The notes beneath the pieces were generated by a model. That model searched no databases and had not been told where the DNA came from. It saw only the letters and a program-made list of their open reading frames with translations. Below, piece by piece: positions 1 through 9,400 of a stretch of 64,000 nucleotides of DNA. The position numbers and the translations under genes were made by a program. Each line of letters starts with the position of its first letter. Position 1 is the stretch's first letter. Origin of the DNA: UBA6059 sp965227155 (GTDB lineage: Bacteria; Bacteroidota; Bacteroidia; Cytophagales; Cyclobacteriaceae). The DNA is taken from NCBI GenBank assembly GCA_965227155.1, contig OZ245731.1, forward strand, positions 1,550,001-1,614,000. The letters run 5' to 3'.

Positions 1-1125
1 TATCAGGTGGATGATAATTTTGATATTATCATTAATGCTGATAAAGGAGACCTTGAGATTTGGAGGTTCAGGGAGATTGTAGATGATAACTCTGAGGACA
101 TCTGGGATCACGACAAAATATCATTGTCAGATGCCCGTGAAATTGAGCCAGATTTTGAAATAGGTGAAGAAGTAGCTGAAGAAGTAAAGCTTGTAGATTT
201 TGGTCGCAGAGCGGTAATGACAGCCAGACAAACACTGATTCAAAAGATCAAAGACCTTGAAAAGGATATCCTTTTTCAAAAATATAAGGAGCTCGTTGGT
301 GAGATTATTACCGGTGAGGTCTACCAAATATTGAGCAGAGAGGTATTATTGATTGATGGTGAAGGTAATGAATTAATTTTACCAAGAGGAGAGCAGATAC
401 CAAAAGACCGGTATAGAAAAGGAGACTCTGTGCGATCTATCGTGCATCGGGTAGAAATGGTAAATGGCAACCCCAAAATCATCTTATCACGAACCAGTCC
501 TACATTTTTGGAGCGATTATTTGAAAATGAGGTACCTGAAGTTTATGATGGGCTGATTACTATTCGTAAAGTTGTGAGAGAGCCAGGTGAGAGAGCCAAA
601 GTAGCGGTAGAATCTTATGACGACAGAATTGATCCGGTAGGTGCCTGTGTCGGCATGAAGGGGTCACGTATCCACGCGATCGTGCGTGAATTACAAAACG
701 AAAACATTGATGTTATCAACTTTACTGATAACATGGATCTATATATCTCAAGGGCACTCAGTCCTGCAAAGATCATCTCAATCAAAATTGATGAAGGAGA
801 TAGCAGAGTTTCTGTTTACTTAAAGCCTGATCAGGTTTCCCTGGCTATAGGCAAAGGTGGTCAGAATATTAAACTGGCCAGTCGACTGGTAGGTATGGAG
901 ATAGATGTCTTCAGAGAGCTTGATGGAGCTGAAGACGAAGATGTAGATCTGGATGAATTTGGAGATGAAATTGAAAGCTGGGTGATAGATGAATTCAAAA
1001 GAATTGGTCTGGATACCGCAAAATCCGTACTTTCACTTTCTCAAGAAGAGCTTCTCAGAAGAACTGATCTGGAAGAGGAGACAATATTGGATGTAATTCA
1101 AATCCTAAATCAGGAATTTGAATAA
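1..1125 (+). CDS. nusA: Transcription termination/antitermination factor NusA (5' end cut by window)
   Basis: NusA binds RNA polymerase and nascent RNA and modulates pausing, termination and antitermination. The frame is open from base 1, so the GTG at base 7 is internal and the gene begins upstream; 374 residues are visible of the roughly 410 usual in Bacteroidota. Visible in order: the end of the N-terminal RNAP-binding domain, an S1 RNA-binding domain (about residues 97-155), then KH domains with GxxG loops (GMKG near 217, GKGG near 285), and an acidic C-terminal tail with a short helical region. It lies 22 bp upstream of infB, the normal nusA-infB operon order, so the two are very likely cotranscribed. 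Confidence 0.97.
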   Translation, partial: YQVDDNFDIIINADKGDLEIWRFREIVDDNSEDIWDHDKISLSDAREIEPDFEIGEEVAEEVKLVDFGRRAVMTARQTLIQKIKDLEKDILFQKYKELVGEIITGEVYQILSREVLLIDGEGNELILPRGEQIPKDRYRKGDSVRSIVHRVEMVNGNPKIILSRTSPTFLERLFENEVPEVYDGLITIRKVVREPGERAKVAVESYDDRIDPVGACVGMKGSRIHAIVRELQNENIDVINFTDNMDLYISRALSPAKIISIKIDEGDSRVSVYLKPDQVSLAIGKGGQNIKLASRLVGMEIDVFRELDGAEDEDVDLDEFGDEIESWVIDEFKRIGLDTAKSVLSLSQEELLRRTDLEEETILDVIQILNQEFE

Positions 1126-1147
1126 AGAAATAAAGGAGTAATAATAT

Positions 1148-3937
1148 ATGGCAGAAGTCAGAATGATGCGTTTATCTCAAGCAACAAAAAGATTTAATGT
1201 TGGGAAAGATACAATCATCTCTTTTTTAGCTGATAAGGGGCATGAGGTCGCTAACAACCCCAATGCAAAACTCAATGAAGAACAAATTTCCTTATTGGCT
1301 AAGGAGTATGCAGATTCTGCTTTGGATAAAGAAGAAGCATCAGGCCTAACCATTGGTCAAAAAAGTTCTGATAATGTAGTTATCAAAGCATCATCAGGCG
1401 CTTCCACGCCCAAAGAAGAGGATACCGAGGAAGAAATTCTAATTCAAAACTATAGTGACGAATCTTCCACACAGGAGCAGGAAGAAACCAAGTCAAAACC
1501 AGCTGAGTCAGAAGAAGAAAAAGTAAAGGTTGAAGGCCCAAAATTACAGGGCTTCAAAGTAGTTGGGAAGATTGACCTGGAGGATAAGAAAGCGGCAAAA
1601 GAAAAGCCTGCGGAAGAGAAGGAGGAGCAAAAACAAGAAGCTGCTCCAAAACCTGAGGCTAAAGCTGAAGAAACAGAAGCTAAGACCGAGGAGAAAGTTC
1701 AGCCTAAGGAGGAACCTGTAAAAGAGGAAGCCCCAAAAGAAGAAAAGCCCAAGGAAGCACCTGTTAAAGAAGAACCAAAAGCCGAAGCGCCATCAGAAAG
1801 TGTCATAGAAGCTAAGGCAGACTCGCTAAAAGGTCTCACTGTGCTAGGGAAAATTGACTTGCCAAGTGAGAAATCCAAAAAGCCTAAGCCAGTAGCCTCC
1901 TCTGATGATGAGAAGGATAAGAAGAAAAAGAAAAGGCCAAGAAAGAGAATTCGTGTCGAGGATAATAGGGGCGGTGGTAAGAGACAAGATAGAAGACAAC
2001 CGACAAGAGGTGGTGCCAAAAAAGAGGAGCCCTCAGATAAGGAAATTCAGGAGCAGATCAAGGCTACTTTAGCCAAATTAAGTGGCAATAAGAGCCAGTC
2101 GGGCAACAGATCTAAATACAGAAAAGAAAAAAGAAGCAGCCGTGCTGAAGCTCATGAAGAGAAAATGGCACAGCAGCAGGAAGATTCTAAAACACTAAAA
2201 GTAACTGAATTCATTTCTGCTAATGACCTGGCAAGCTTAATGAATGTTTCAGTGAATGAAGTGATTTCTGCCTGTATGTCGCTCGGCATGTTTGTGTCAA
2301 TCAACCAAAGGTTGGATGCAGAAAGCATTACCATAATCGCAGATGAATTTGGCTATGATGTGGATTTCTCCAGCGCTGATGATGAAGTTGAAATAGAGGA
2401 AATTGAAGACAAGGAGGAAGATCTTAAGGATAGAGCTCCGATTGTTACCATAATGGGTCACGTTGACCATGGTAAAACGTCTTTGCTGGACTTTATTCGC
2501 AAGTCTAAGGTGACAGAGGGTGAAGCTGGTGGTATTACACAGCACATCGGTGCTTATGATGTGGAGACACAATCCGGCAAGCGTATTGCCTTCCTTGATA
2601 CTCCTGGTCACGAAGCTTTTACCGCAATGCGTGCCAGAGGTGCTAAAATCACCGACGTGGCCATCATTGTAGTGGCTGCTGATGACTCTGTGATGCCACA
2701 AACCAAAGAAGCCATCAACCACGCCAAGGTAGCGGAAGTGCCTATTGTTATTGCGATCAATAAAATAGATAAACCAAATGCTAACCCTGATAAGATAAAA
2801 GAGGATTTAGCAAACAATAATATACTTGTAGAAGACTGGGGTGGCAAATACCAATGTCAGGAGATATCTGCTAAAACAGGCCAGGGTATAGAAGATCTGT
2901 TAGAAAAAGTATTGTTGGAATCTGAGCTTTTGGAACTAAAAGCCAATCCGAGCAAGCCTGCACAAGGTAGTGTGATAGAAGCAGAGCTGGACAAAGGCCG
3001 TGGTTATGTGTCGACATTGCTGGTGCAAAGCGGCACACTAAAAATTGGCGATGTTGTACTAGCCGGCCAGCACTACGGTAAGGTGAAAGCGCTTTTTGAC
3101 CACCGAGGGCAAAAAATGGCACAGGCAGGTCCTTCTACTCCGGTTCTTATGCTGGGTCTTGATGGTGCGCCACAGGCAGGTGATAAGTTTAATGTAATGG
3201 AATCTGATCGTGAGGCAAGAGAAATTGCCAACAAGCGTGAGCAAATTCAGCGCGAGCAGAGCATGCGTACCAAGAAACACATCACCCTGGATGAGATCGG
3301 TAGAAGATTGGCTATAGGTAGCTTCAAGGAATTGAATGTAATCATCAAAGGTGACGTGGACGGTTCCATCGAGGCACTTTCCGATTCATTGTTGAAACTA
3401 TCTACTGACGAAGTACAGGTAAACATTATTCACAAAGCGGTAGGTCAGATCTCAGAATCTGATGTATTGCTGGCATCTGCTTCGGATGCGATCATTATTG
3501 GTTTCCAGGTAAGGCCTTCGGCTAGTGCTCGTAAGATTGCAGAAAATGAAGAAATAGAAATCAGGTTATACTCTATTATCTACGACGCGATCAACGAACT
3601 CAAGGATGCTATGGAAGGTATGCTTGCCCCGACCGTTGAAGAGGTTATTACGGGTAATATTGAGATTCGTGAGATCTTTAAAATCTCCAAAGTGGGTACT
3701 GTTGCAGGTTGCTATGTGACTGATGGCTATGTGAAGAGACAAAATAATGTGAGAATCATCCGCGATGGTATTGTGACTTATACTGGTGAAATCAACCAAC
3801 TTAAGCGCTACAAGGAAGATGTGAACGAGGTGAAATCTGGTTACGAATGTGGTATCAGCATCAAAAACTTTAATGATATTAAAGTAGGTGATGTTATAGA
3901 AGGATTTGAAGAGAGAGAAGTAAAACGAAAGCTCTAA
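1148..3937 (+). CDS. infB: Translation initiation factor IF-2
   Basis: A GTPase that brings initiator fMet-tRNA to the 30S subunit and promotes subunit joining. The 929-residue protein has a short N-terminal IF2-N-like segment, a long Lys/Glu/Pro-rich low-complexity linker (about 60-330), a second IF2-N-like segment (about 350-395), then the GTPase domain with G1 GHVDHGKT near 437, G3 DTPGH near 484 and G4 NKID near 538, followed by the beta-barrel and C-terminal IF2 domains. The ATG is preceded by a clear AAAGGAG ribosome binding site, unusually good for this window. The variable charged linker is normal for IF-2 and explains the many antisense open frames over this region. Confidence 0.98.
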   Translation: MAEVRMMRLSQATKRFNVGKDTIISFLADKGHEVANNPNAKLNEEQISLLAKEYADSALDKEEASGLTIGQKSSDNVVIKASSGASTPKEEDTEEEILIQNYSDESSTQEQEETKSKPAESEEEKVKVEGPKLQGFKVVGKIDLEDKKAAKEKPAEEKEEQKQEAAPKPEAKAEETEAKTEEKVQPKEEPVKEEAPKEEKPKEAPVKEEPKAEAPSESVIEAKADSLKGLTVLGKIDLPSEKSKKPKPVASSDDEKDKKKKKRPRKRIRVEDNRGGGKRQDRRQPTRGGAKKEEPSDKEIQEQIKATLAKLSGNKSQSGNRSKYRKEKRSSRAEAHEEKMAQQQEDSKTLKVTEFISANDLASLMNVSVNEVISACMSLGMFVSINQRLDAESITIIADEFGYDVDFSSADDEVEIEEIEDKEEDLKDRAPIVTIMGHVDHGKTSLLDFIRKSKVTEGEAGGITQHIGAYDVETQSGKRIAFLDTPGHEAFTAMRARGAKITDVAIIVVAADDSVMPQTKEAINHAKVAEVPIVIAINKIDKPNANPDKIKEDLANNNILVEDWGGKYQCQEISAKTGQGIEDLLEKVLLESELLELKANPSKPAQGSVIEAELDKGRGYVSTLLVQSGTLKIGDVVLAGQHYGKVKALFDHRGQKMAQAGPSTPVLMLGLDGAPQAGDKFNVMESDREAREIANKREQIQREQSMRTKKHITLDEIGRRLAIGSFKELNVIIKGDVDGSIEALSDSLLKLSTDEVQVNIIHKAVGQISESDVLLASASDAIIIGFQVRPSASARKIAENEEIEIRLYSIIYDAINELKDAMEGMLAPTVEEVITGNIEIREIFKISKVGTVAGCYVTDGYVKRQNNVRIIRDGIVTYTGEINQLKRYKEDVNEVKSGYECGISIKNFNDIKVGDVIEGFEEREVKRKL

Positions 3938-3959
3938 AAATCCATTATACATCTGTATG

Positions 3960-4012
3960 AACTGCATGGTGATATAGCACTGGCTATAATCGGCATGCAG
4001 TTTTTATTTTTG
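3960..4012 (+). terminator. Rho-independent terminator after infB
   Basis: A perfect 9-bp stem (AACTGCATG at 3960-3968 pairs with CATGCAGTT at 3994-4002) encloses a second perfect 6-bp stem (TATAGC/GCTATA) and is followed by a T-rich run. It sits just after the infB stop and ends the nusA-infB transcript. Confidence 0.8.
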
Positions 4013-4028
4013 TACAGGAGAAATCTAA

Positions 4029-4196
4029 ATGGATCTCATTAAAATATTTTTCTGGGTTTATGGCTCCTGTATGCTGCTAGGCCTAATCAAACCCTGGTGG
4101 GTGCTGTGGTGGTACGACAGTGCCAACCGCTATAGGGTTTTGCGTGTTTATGGCATACCCTTCATTATACTTTGCTTGATTTTATTAGCCCGATAG
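4029..4196 (+). CDS. Small membrane protein, 55 residues
   Basis: An ATG with an ACAGGAG-like ribosome binding site about 8 bp upstream opens a 55-residue frame. The product has two hydrophobic segments (about residues 4-18 and 41-54) separated by a tryptophan-rich stretch (PWWVLWWYD) and a basic loop (NRYRVLRVYG), so it is probably a two-pass inner-membrane protein. Its last 12 bases overlap the 3' end of the convergent methyltransferase gene. Function unknown. The start signal and amphipathic composition support a real gene; conservation was not tested. Confidence 0.65.
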   Translation: MDLIKIFFWVYGSCMLLGLIKPWWVLWWYDSANRYRVLRVYGIPFIILCLILLAR

Positions 4197-5372
4197 CTTC
4201 TCACAAATAATAACTTTTGGCTTATTATCGTTGAGTGTGGTGCCAAATACATAATAATCACCACCATCTGTCAATTTCAGTTTTTGCCTTAGCTTTTCTG
4301 CCGGTAACGGATAATTTCTGATGGCTACATTGGCCTTTTTGCCTAACCAACCGGGTAGCTGGCGGGCATTAGCAGCCGTAATTTCAAGGATACGAAATGC
4401 TCTGCCCGGCCAATCTGCAATAACTTTGTCTGAGCTATATAGGTGACTATTAGGGTGTAATGGAGCAACTTCAAAATGTGCTGCAATAGATTGAAAACAA
4501 CCGGCTTTCATGATGGCAGCATTAGGCTCGTATAAAAAACCAGCCGGTTCTTTAGCCTTCACTGATATGTCTTTCTCATGACCGAATGTAAACTGAAATC
4601 GTTCTTTAGGTCTGGCCAAATCAATAGTATAAATAATGGGATCATGGGTACTTTCACGATTACATAAAAACAATATTTCCTTACATTCATTACCCACAGC
4701 AACCACATGGACCTCTTTTACATATGACAATGCATTAATACCTGCCTTTATGTCAAGCATTGGTGCGGATTTAAGCAATAGCTGGCAATTATTGTTAACC
4801 AGTTTTGGCAGCCATGGGCGTAAATCAGGCTGGGTATCCTCGAGTAGGTATAGTTTTTTATGTTGGTCGCGCCTGGCCGGGTCGGCGTAAAAAACAGTAT
4901 CCTTAAAGTCATTTTGATCAAGGAAAACTGTCGCCTCCTCCTGGTTCATCATTATCTGGCTATTCCCCAAAAGAGGGAAATTGTGTTCGGCTGCCTTCAC
5001 CAGGGATTCCTCTTTCTCTACATACTGTGTATGCTCAAATTGGGCACTCATTGCCAGGGTATCTACACCCAAGCCACCAGTGAGATCAATCAAAGTCTTT
5101 CCCCTTACAAGAGAGGCTTTATAATCGGCTGTAAGTTCAGATGAGCATTGTTCTATGGAAAGTCGACCTGGAAAAAAGACATGAGGATTGCCTACCCATA
5201 TGGGTAACTTCGACCTCACTCTTTTGCGCAACTCAATCTGTGTGAGGGCTTCTGCAAGGGGAAATTCGTAATTCTTGGGATCCAAAGAAAGGGCCAGCTT
5301 ATGGCTATCTTCATCCCTGTGGTCTTCAATAAACTGGAAAAAATGCTCGTTATCCAGCAAAGCAGCCAGCAC
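4185..5372 (-). CDS. Class I SAM-dependent methyltransferase with THUMP-like C-terminal region
   Basis: A 395-residue protein with a Rossmann methyltransferase core: the SAM-binding motif DLTGGLGVD at residues 96-104, an acidic residue at the end of strand 2 (VEKEES, about 118-123) and motif IV-like DPARRD at 164-169. The C-terminal part (about 300-395) resembles the THUMP-like domain of a Bacteroidota family related to RNA methyltransferases; the substrate is not known from sequence. The start is GTG and shares one base with the asd stop codon (TAGTG), so it is translationally coupled to asd. The 3' end overlaps the small membrane-protein gene by 12 bp. Confidence 0.8.
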   Translation of the reverse strand: MLAALLDNEHFFQFIEDHRDEDSHKLALSLDPKNYEFPLAEALTQIELRKRVRSKLPIWVGNPHVFFPGRLSIEQCSSELTADYKASLVRGKTLIDLTGGLGVDTLAMSAQFEHTQYVEKEESLVKAAEHNFPLLGNSQIMMNQEEATVFLDQNDFKDTVFYADPARRDQHKKLYLLEDTQPDLRPWLPKLVNNNCQLLLKSAPMLDIKAGINALSYVKEVHVVAVGNECKEILFLCNRESTHDPIIYTIDLARPKERFQFTFGHEKDISVKAKEPAGFLYEPNAAIMKAGCFQSIAAHFEVAPLHPNSHLYSSDKVIADWPGRAFRILEITAANARQLPGWLGKKANVAIRNYPLPAEKLRQKLKLTDGGDYYVFGTTLNDNKPKVIICEKLSG

Positions 5373-6367
5373 TATGCCAGAATCAAACTATGCTCCACAA
5401 GATATTCTGCAATTTGCACGGCATTGGTAGCAGCTCCTTTGCGCAGGTTATCAGCCACTATCCACATGTTTAGCGTATTGGGTTGAGAATCATCGCGGCG
5501 TAAGCGCCCCACGAATACCTCATCTTTGCCATGCGCATTGATTGGCATAGGGTAAACATTGTTTTGTGGATCATCTTCTACCACAACACCCGGTGTGTTG
5601 GCCAATAGCTTTCTAACTTCCACCAGATCAAAATCATGATGGAATTCCACATTGACCGCCTCGGAATGCCCACCCATGGTTGGAATTCTCACGGTAGTGG
5701 CTGTAATGCCTATGCTATTATCATCTAGGATTTTGCGGGTCTCATTTACCATTTTCATCTCCTCCTTGGTGTAGCCATTATCCTGGAATACATCAATATG
5801 AGGCAATACATTCATGTCTATTTTGTGAGGATAAACCATAGTAGCTTCTTTCCCAGCACGTTCTGCCATCATTTGCTCTACTGCATTCTTTCCGGTTCCG
5901 GTTACCGATTGGTAGGTAGAAACCACGATCCTCTTGATGCCGTATTTAAGGTGCAACGGTGCAAGCGCCATCACCATTTGGATGGTGGAACAATTTGGAT
6001 TTGCTATGATGCGGTCATCGATGCGCAGGATCTTAGCGTTGATTTCTGGGACGATGAGCTTATTCTTTGGATTCATACGCCATGCAGAGGAATTGTCGAC
6101 CACAATAGTACCTGCCTCGGCAAACTTAGGAGCCCATTCCAAACTGGTACCTCCACCGGCAGAGAATATTGCCACATCAGGCTTTTGCGCAACCGCATCT
6201 TCCATACCAATTACTGCAATCTCTTCACCTTTGAAGCTTATCTTTTTGCCCACAGATTTTGGTGAGGCTACTAAATAAAGAGTTTCATATTGAAAATTTC
6301 TTTCCTCTAAAACACGAAGTATCTCCTGCCCAACGAGTCCTGTAGCTCCTACAACTGCTAATTTCAT
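5372..6367 (-). CDS. asd: Aspartate-semialdehyde dehydrogenase
   Basis: Reduces beta-aspartyl phosphate to aspartate semialdehyde with NADPH, the branch point to lysine/diaminopimelate, threonine and methionine. The 331 residues carry the N-terminal nucleotide-binding motif GATGLVG (7-13), the active-site cysteine in NPNCST (Cys126) and the catalytic histidine in GGHSE (His234). Length and motifs fit the common bacterial short type. It is the first gene of a two-gene minus-strand unit with the downstream methyltransferase, with a one-base stop/start overlap. A promoter-like TAGTTTTG lies about 80 bp upstream and a 14-bp palindrome sits in the leader. Confidence 0.97.
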   Translation of the reverse strand: MKLAVVGATGLVGQEILRVLEERNFQYETLYLVASPKSVGKKISFKGEEIAVIGMEDAVAQKPDVAIFSAGGGTSLEWAPKFAEAGTIVVDNSSAWRMNPKNKLIVPEINAKILRIDDRIIANPNCSTIQMVMALAPLHLKYGIKRIVVSTYQSVTGTGKNAVEQMMAERAGKEATMVYPHKIDMNVLPHIDVFQDNGYTKEEMKMVNETRKILDDNSIGITATTVRIPTMGGHSEAVNVEFHHDFDLVEVRKLLANTPGVVVEDDPQNNVYPMPINAHGKDEVFVGRLRRDDSQPNTLNMWIVADNLRKGAATNAVQIAEYLVEHSLILA

Positions 6368-6398
6368 AGACTAAATGTTACTTGTTCCTTTTTTGTAG

Positions 6399-6461
6399 TC
6401 ATGAATTCATGAATCCATAACTCGGGAATATCTCAATCCCATTGCAAAACTAGTATATTTA
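6399..6461. promoter_or_regulatory. Divergent promoter region between asd and the lamin-tail protein
   Basis: On the minus strand TAGTTTTG at 6445-6452 fits the Bacteroidota -7 element TAnnTTTG and faces asd. On the plus strand TATATTTA at 6454-6461 is a near match 26 bp before the start at 6487. A perfect 14-bp palindrome TCATGAATTCATGA (6399-6412) lies in the asd leader and could be an operator. All are pattern matches only. Confidence 0.45.
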
Positions 6462-6486
6462 GGCCATTAAGCTAAGCATTGTTAGC

Positions 6487-9400
6487 ATGTCAAAAATCAT
6501 TTATTTACTGTTCTTAGGAACATTTTTAAGCTCTGTTACAGCATTTGGGCAGGTCACTATAACCGACGATTTTGCTGATGGCGATTTCACGGCCAATCCG
6601 GTTTGGTCCGGTGATGTGGCTGATTTCAGAGTCGATAATGGTCAGCTACAACTTTTCCGAGATCCGGAGGTCGCTGATGAGTCTCATCTGGTGGTTGAAA
6701 GCACTGCCAGCGGTACAGTGGAGTGGTCATTTAAAATAATGATGGACTTTGGTACCAGTGGTTCAAACCTCGCTAAGGTCTATTTGATGTCTGACCAACA
6801 AAACCTGGAAGGCGACCTTAATGGCTATTATGTTTTGATAGGTGATTCAGATGATAAAATCAGCCTTTATCGGCAGGATGGTTCCAGCCGTGATGAGTTG
6901 ATATCCAGCCAGGATACGCAGGACGGCATCATTGATACTGACCCTGTGGAAGTTGTCATTAGAGTAACCAAAGATTTGGATGGTAACTGGGAATTGTTTG
7001 TAGATGAAAATACCGATGGAAATTTTCAGTCTTTGGGTACCGCTACGGATGACACCTATGTGGAAAGTAATTTTTTCGGTGTTTTTTGTGATTATACATC
7101 TACAAGAAGCCAGCTTTTCTTCTTTGATGATATTGTGATCAACGAAACTCAGGTAGCAACCATCCCTTTGACCATCTCAAATGTGGAGCAATCAGGCAAT
7201 AATGCAATTATTGTCACCTTTAACCAGGCGGTGAATACCTCTTCGGCACAAAACAGGCAGCATTATCAGCTCAATAAGGGTGGAGGATCGCCGAATACTG
7301 CTACAGTTGTTTCCGGTACTGACAATCAGGTCAGGCTCAGCTTTGGAAGCTTATCGAACCTCAATTATACGCTCACTATTGATGGTGTAACCAGTGCGGA
7401 CGAGAGCGTACAGGTTGATAATGCCACAGCTGCTATTAAAATCAATCGCTCCTTTAGCTTCCGCGATATCGTGATCAACGAAATTCTAGCTGACCCTGAG
7501 CCCGGCTTGCAAACTGCAGAATATCTTGAACTGCTCAATCTTACCAATAGAACGATCGATTTGGAAGGATTTCAGGTGGATGGATTTGGATCCGTATTAC
7601 CTTCTTTTGAATTAGGGGCCGGCGCTTTTGTAGTACTTACTGCCTCGCCGGGAGATTTCACAGTTGCTACGGTAGATGTAGGATCGGGCGCCCTTACCAA
7701 TGGTGGAGAAACCCTGCGATTGTTAGATGCCAATGATAACCTGCTTGATGAGGTAGCCTATGATGATGCCTGGTATACAGAAGATCTGGTCGGTAATGGC
7801 ATTTCACTGGAACAAATAAATCCACAAGCTGCCTGTGGTGGAGCCATCAATTGGACCTCTTCTACTGCGGCAAGCGGAGGCACGCCCGGGTCTCAGAATG
7901 CCGCTTTTGATAATAGCGAGGATCAGCAAGCACCAGGCCTATTGGATTTTACCATTGTATCACCCGACACTTTGAAGCTTACTTTTGATGAGCTGGTGCC
8001 CTCGGATCAATTCTCGGCAGCTGATTTTGAGCTGAATTTCAGCACCACACTATCCGTGGTTTCTGCTGAAGATGAATTTGTAGACGAGCTTCTTTTGGCT
8101 TTGTCTGCGGAGTTGACATCAGAGCGAGACTATCAGCTGGTCATTGAAAACTTACAGGATTGTGAAGGCAATACCTCGGCAGACATTATCCAGGGTTTTT
8201 ACTTTGATAATACACCACCTGAATTGGTCACCTTTTTGATCAAATCGCGAAACCAAATAGACTTTATCTTTTCTGAAAATCTAAACACCTCATCTGTACA
8301 GGAAGAAGATTTTATCCTTAATGAGAACATTATTGCTGAGGATGAAGATGCAGACAGCTCCCGTGTTTCAGTGTTTTTTGAAAGCGAATTTCTGGATAAC
8401 ACCAATTACAACATCGCCATTAACGGCATTGAAGATGAATTTGACAATGAAATAGTTGAACCGATATCGGTAGAATTCCAATACCGCAATGATATTGATA
8501 CCCTCAAAGTAGTCGCCCCTAATGCGTTGGATTTGGTATATAGCAAAACTCCAACAGCTGCATCTGCCTTAAATACCTCCAACTATTTCTTGGAAGATGT
8601 AGGGCAGCCGATTCAGGTACGTCAACTTTCAGCTCCCAATACCTATCAGCTTATATTTTCTGAAAACTTTCCGGAGAACCGCGGTATCCAATTAAGTATC
8701 GAATCCATCAGAGATGCAGATGGAAATACGATTGTGACCCCTTTTACTGAGGTCATTTTCGATACGGATGACCCTGATTTAGAATCGATATCTGTACTGG
8801 ATGAGCGATCCATTGAGCTTGTTTTCGATGAAGCACTGGAAAAAAACAATGCAGAGATATTGAATCATTATTTATTGAATGATACTGACAACCCTGTGGC
8901 TGCTGAGGCGCAAAATAATGTAGTGCGCCTGGTTTTTGGTGAGCCCTTTCCTGTAGAAGTGGAGCAGGAACTTCGGTATGACGAATTGGAGGATCTGTTT
9001 CAAAATAGAATGACAAGAAGCAGGCTAATCAGATTTGTTTATGACACCTTACCACCATCCATAGACTCGGTGGTTCTCATTGCCGGTAATGAAGTGCATA
9101 TTCAATTTTCAGAAACCTTAAATTTTACAGGAGATAATAGGCTCAACTACAGTCTGAGTAATGGGCTTACCCCTGTAGAGGCGATGCGATTTCCCTGGGA
9201 TAGCAGTCAGGTACGCCTTCTTTTCGAAACCCAGCTACCCTCTACTCCAAGTTTGTCAGGCGAGGTAAGCTCGATTGAAGATAATTTTGGCAATCAATTA
9301 GCAGCGCCACTGCTTTTTAGCATCAACTCGCAAGTGCCCATATTGGCTGCGGTGGAGTTTGTTTCCGCTACACGCATACATCTCCAGTATTCAGTACCCC

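Noticed and set aside
1699..2019. Minus-strand ORF inside infB
   Set aside because: Shadow of the Lys/Glu-rich linker of IF-2; composition Ser/Leu-rich and no start context.
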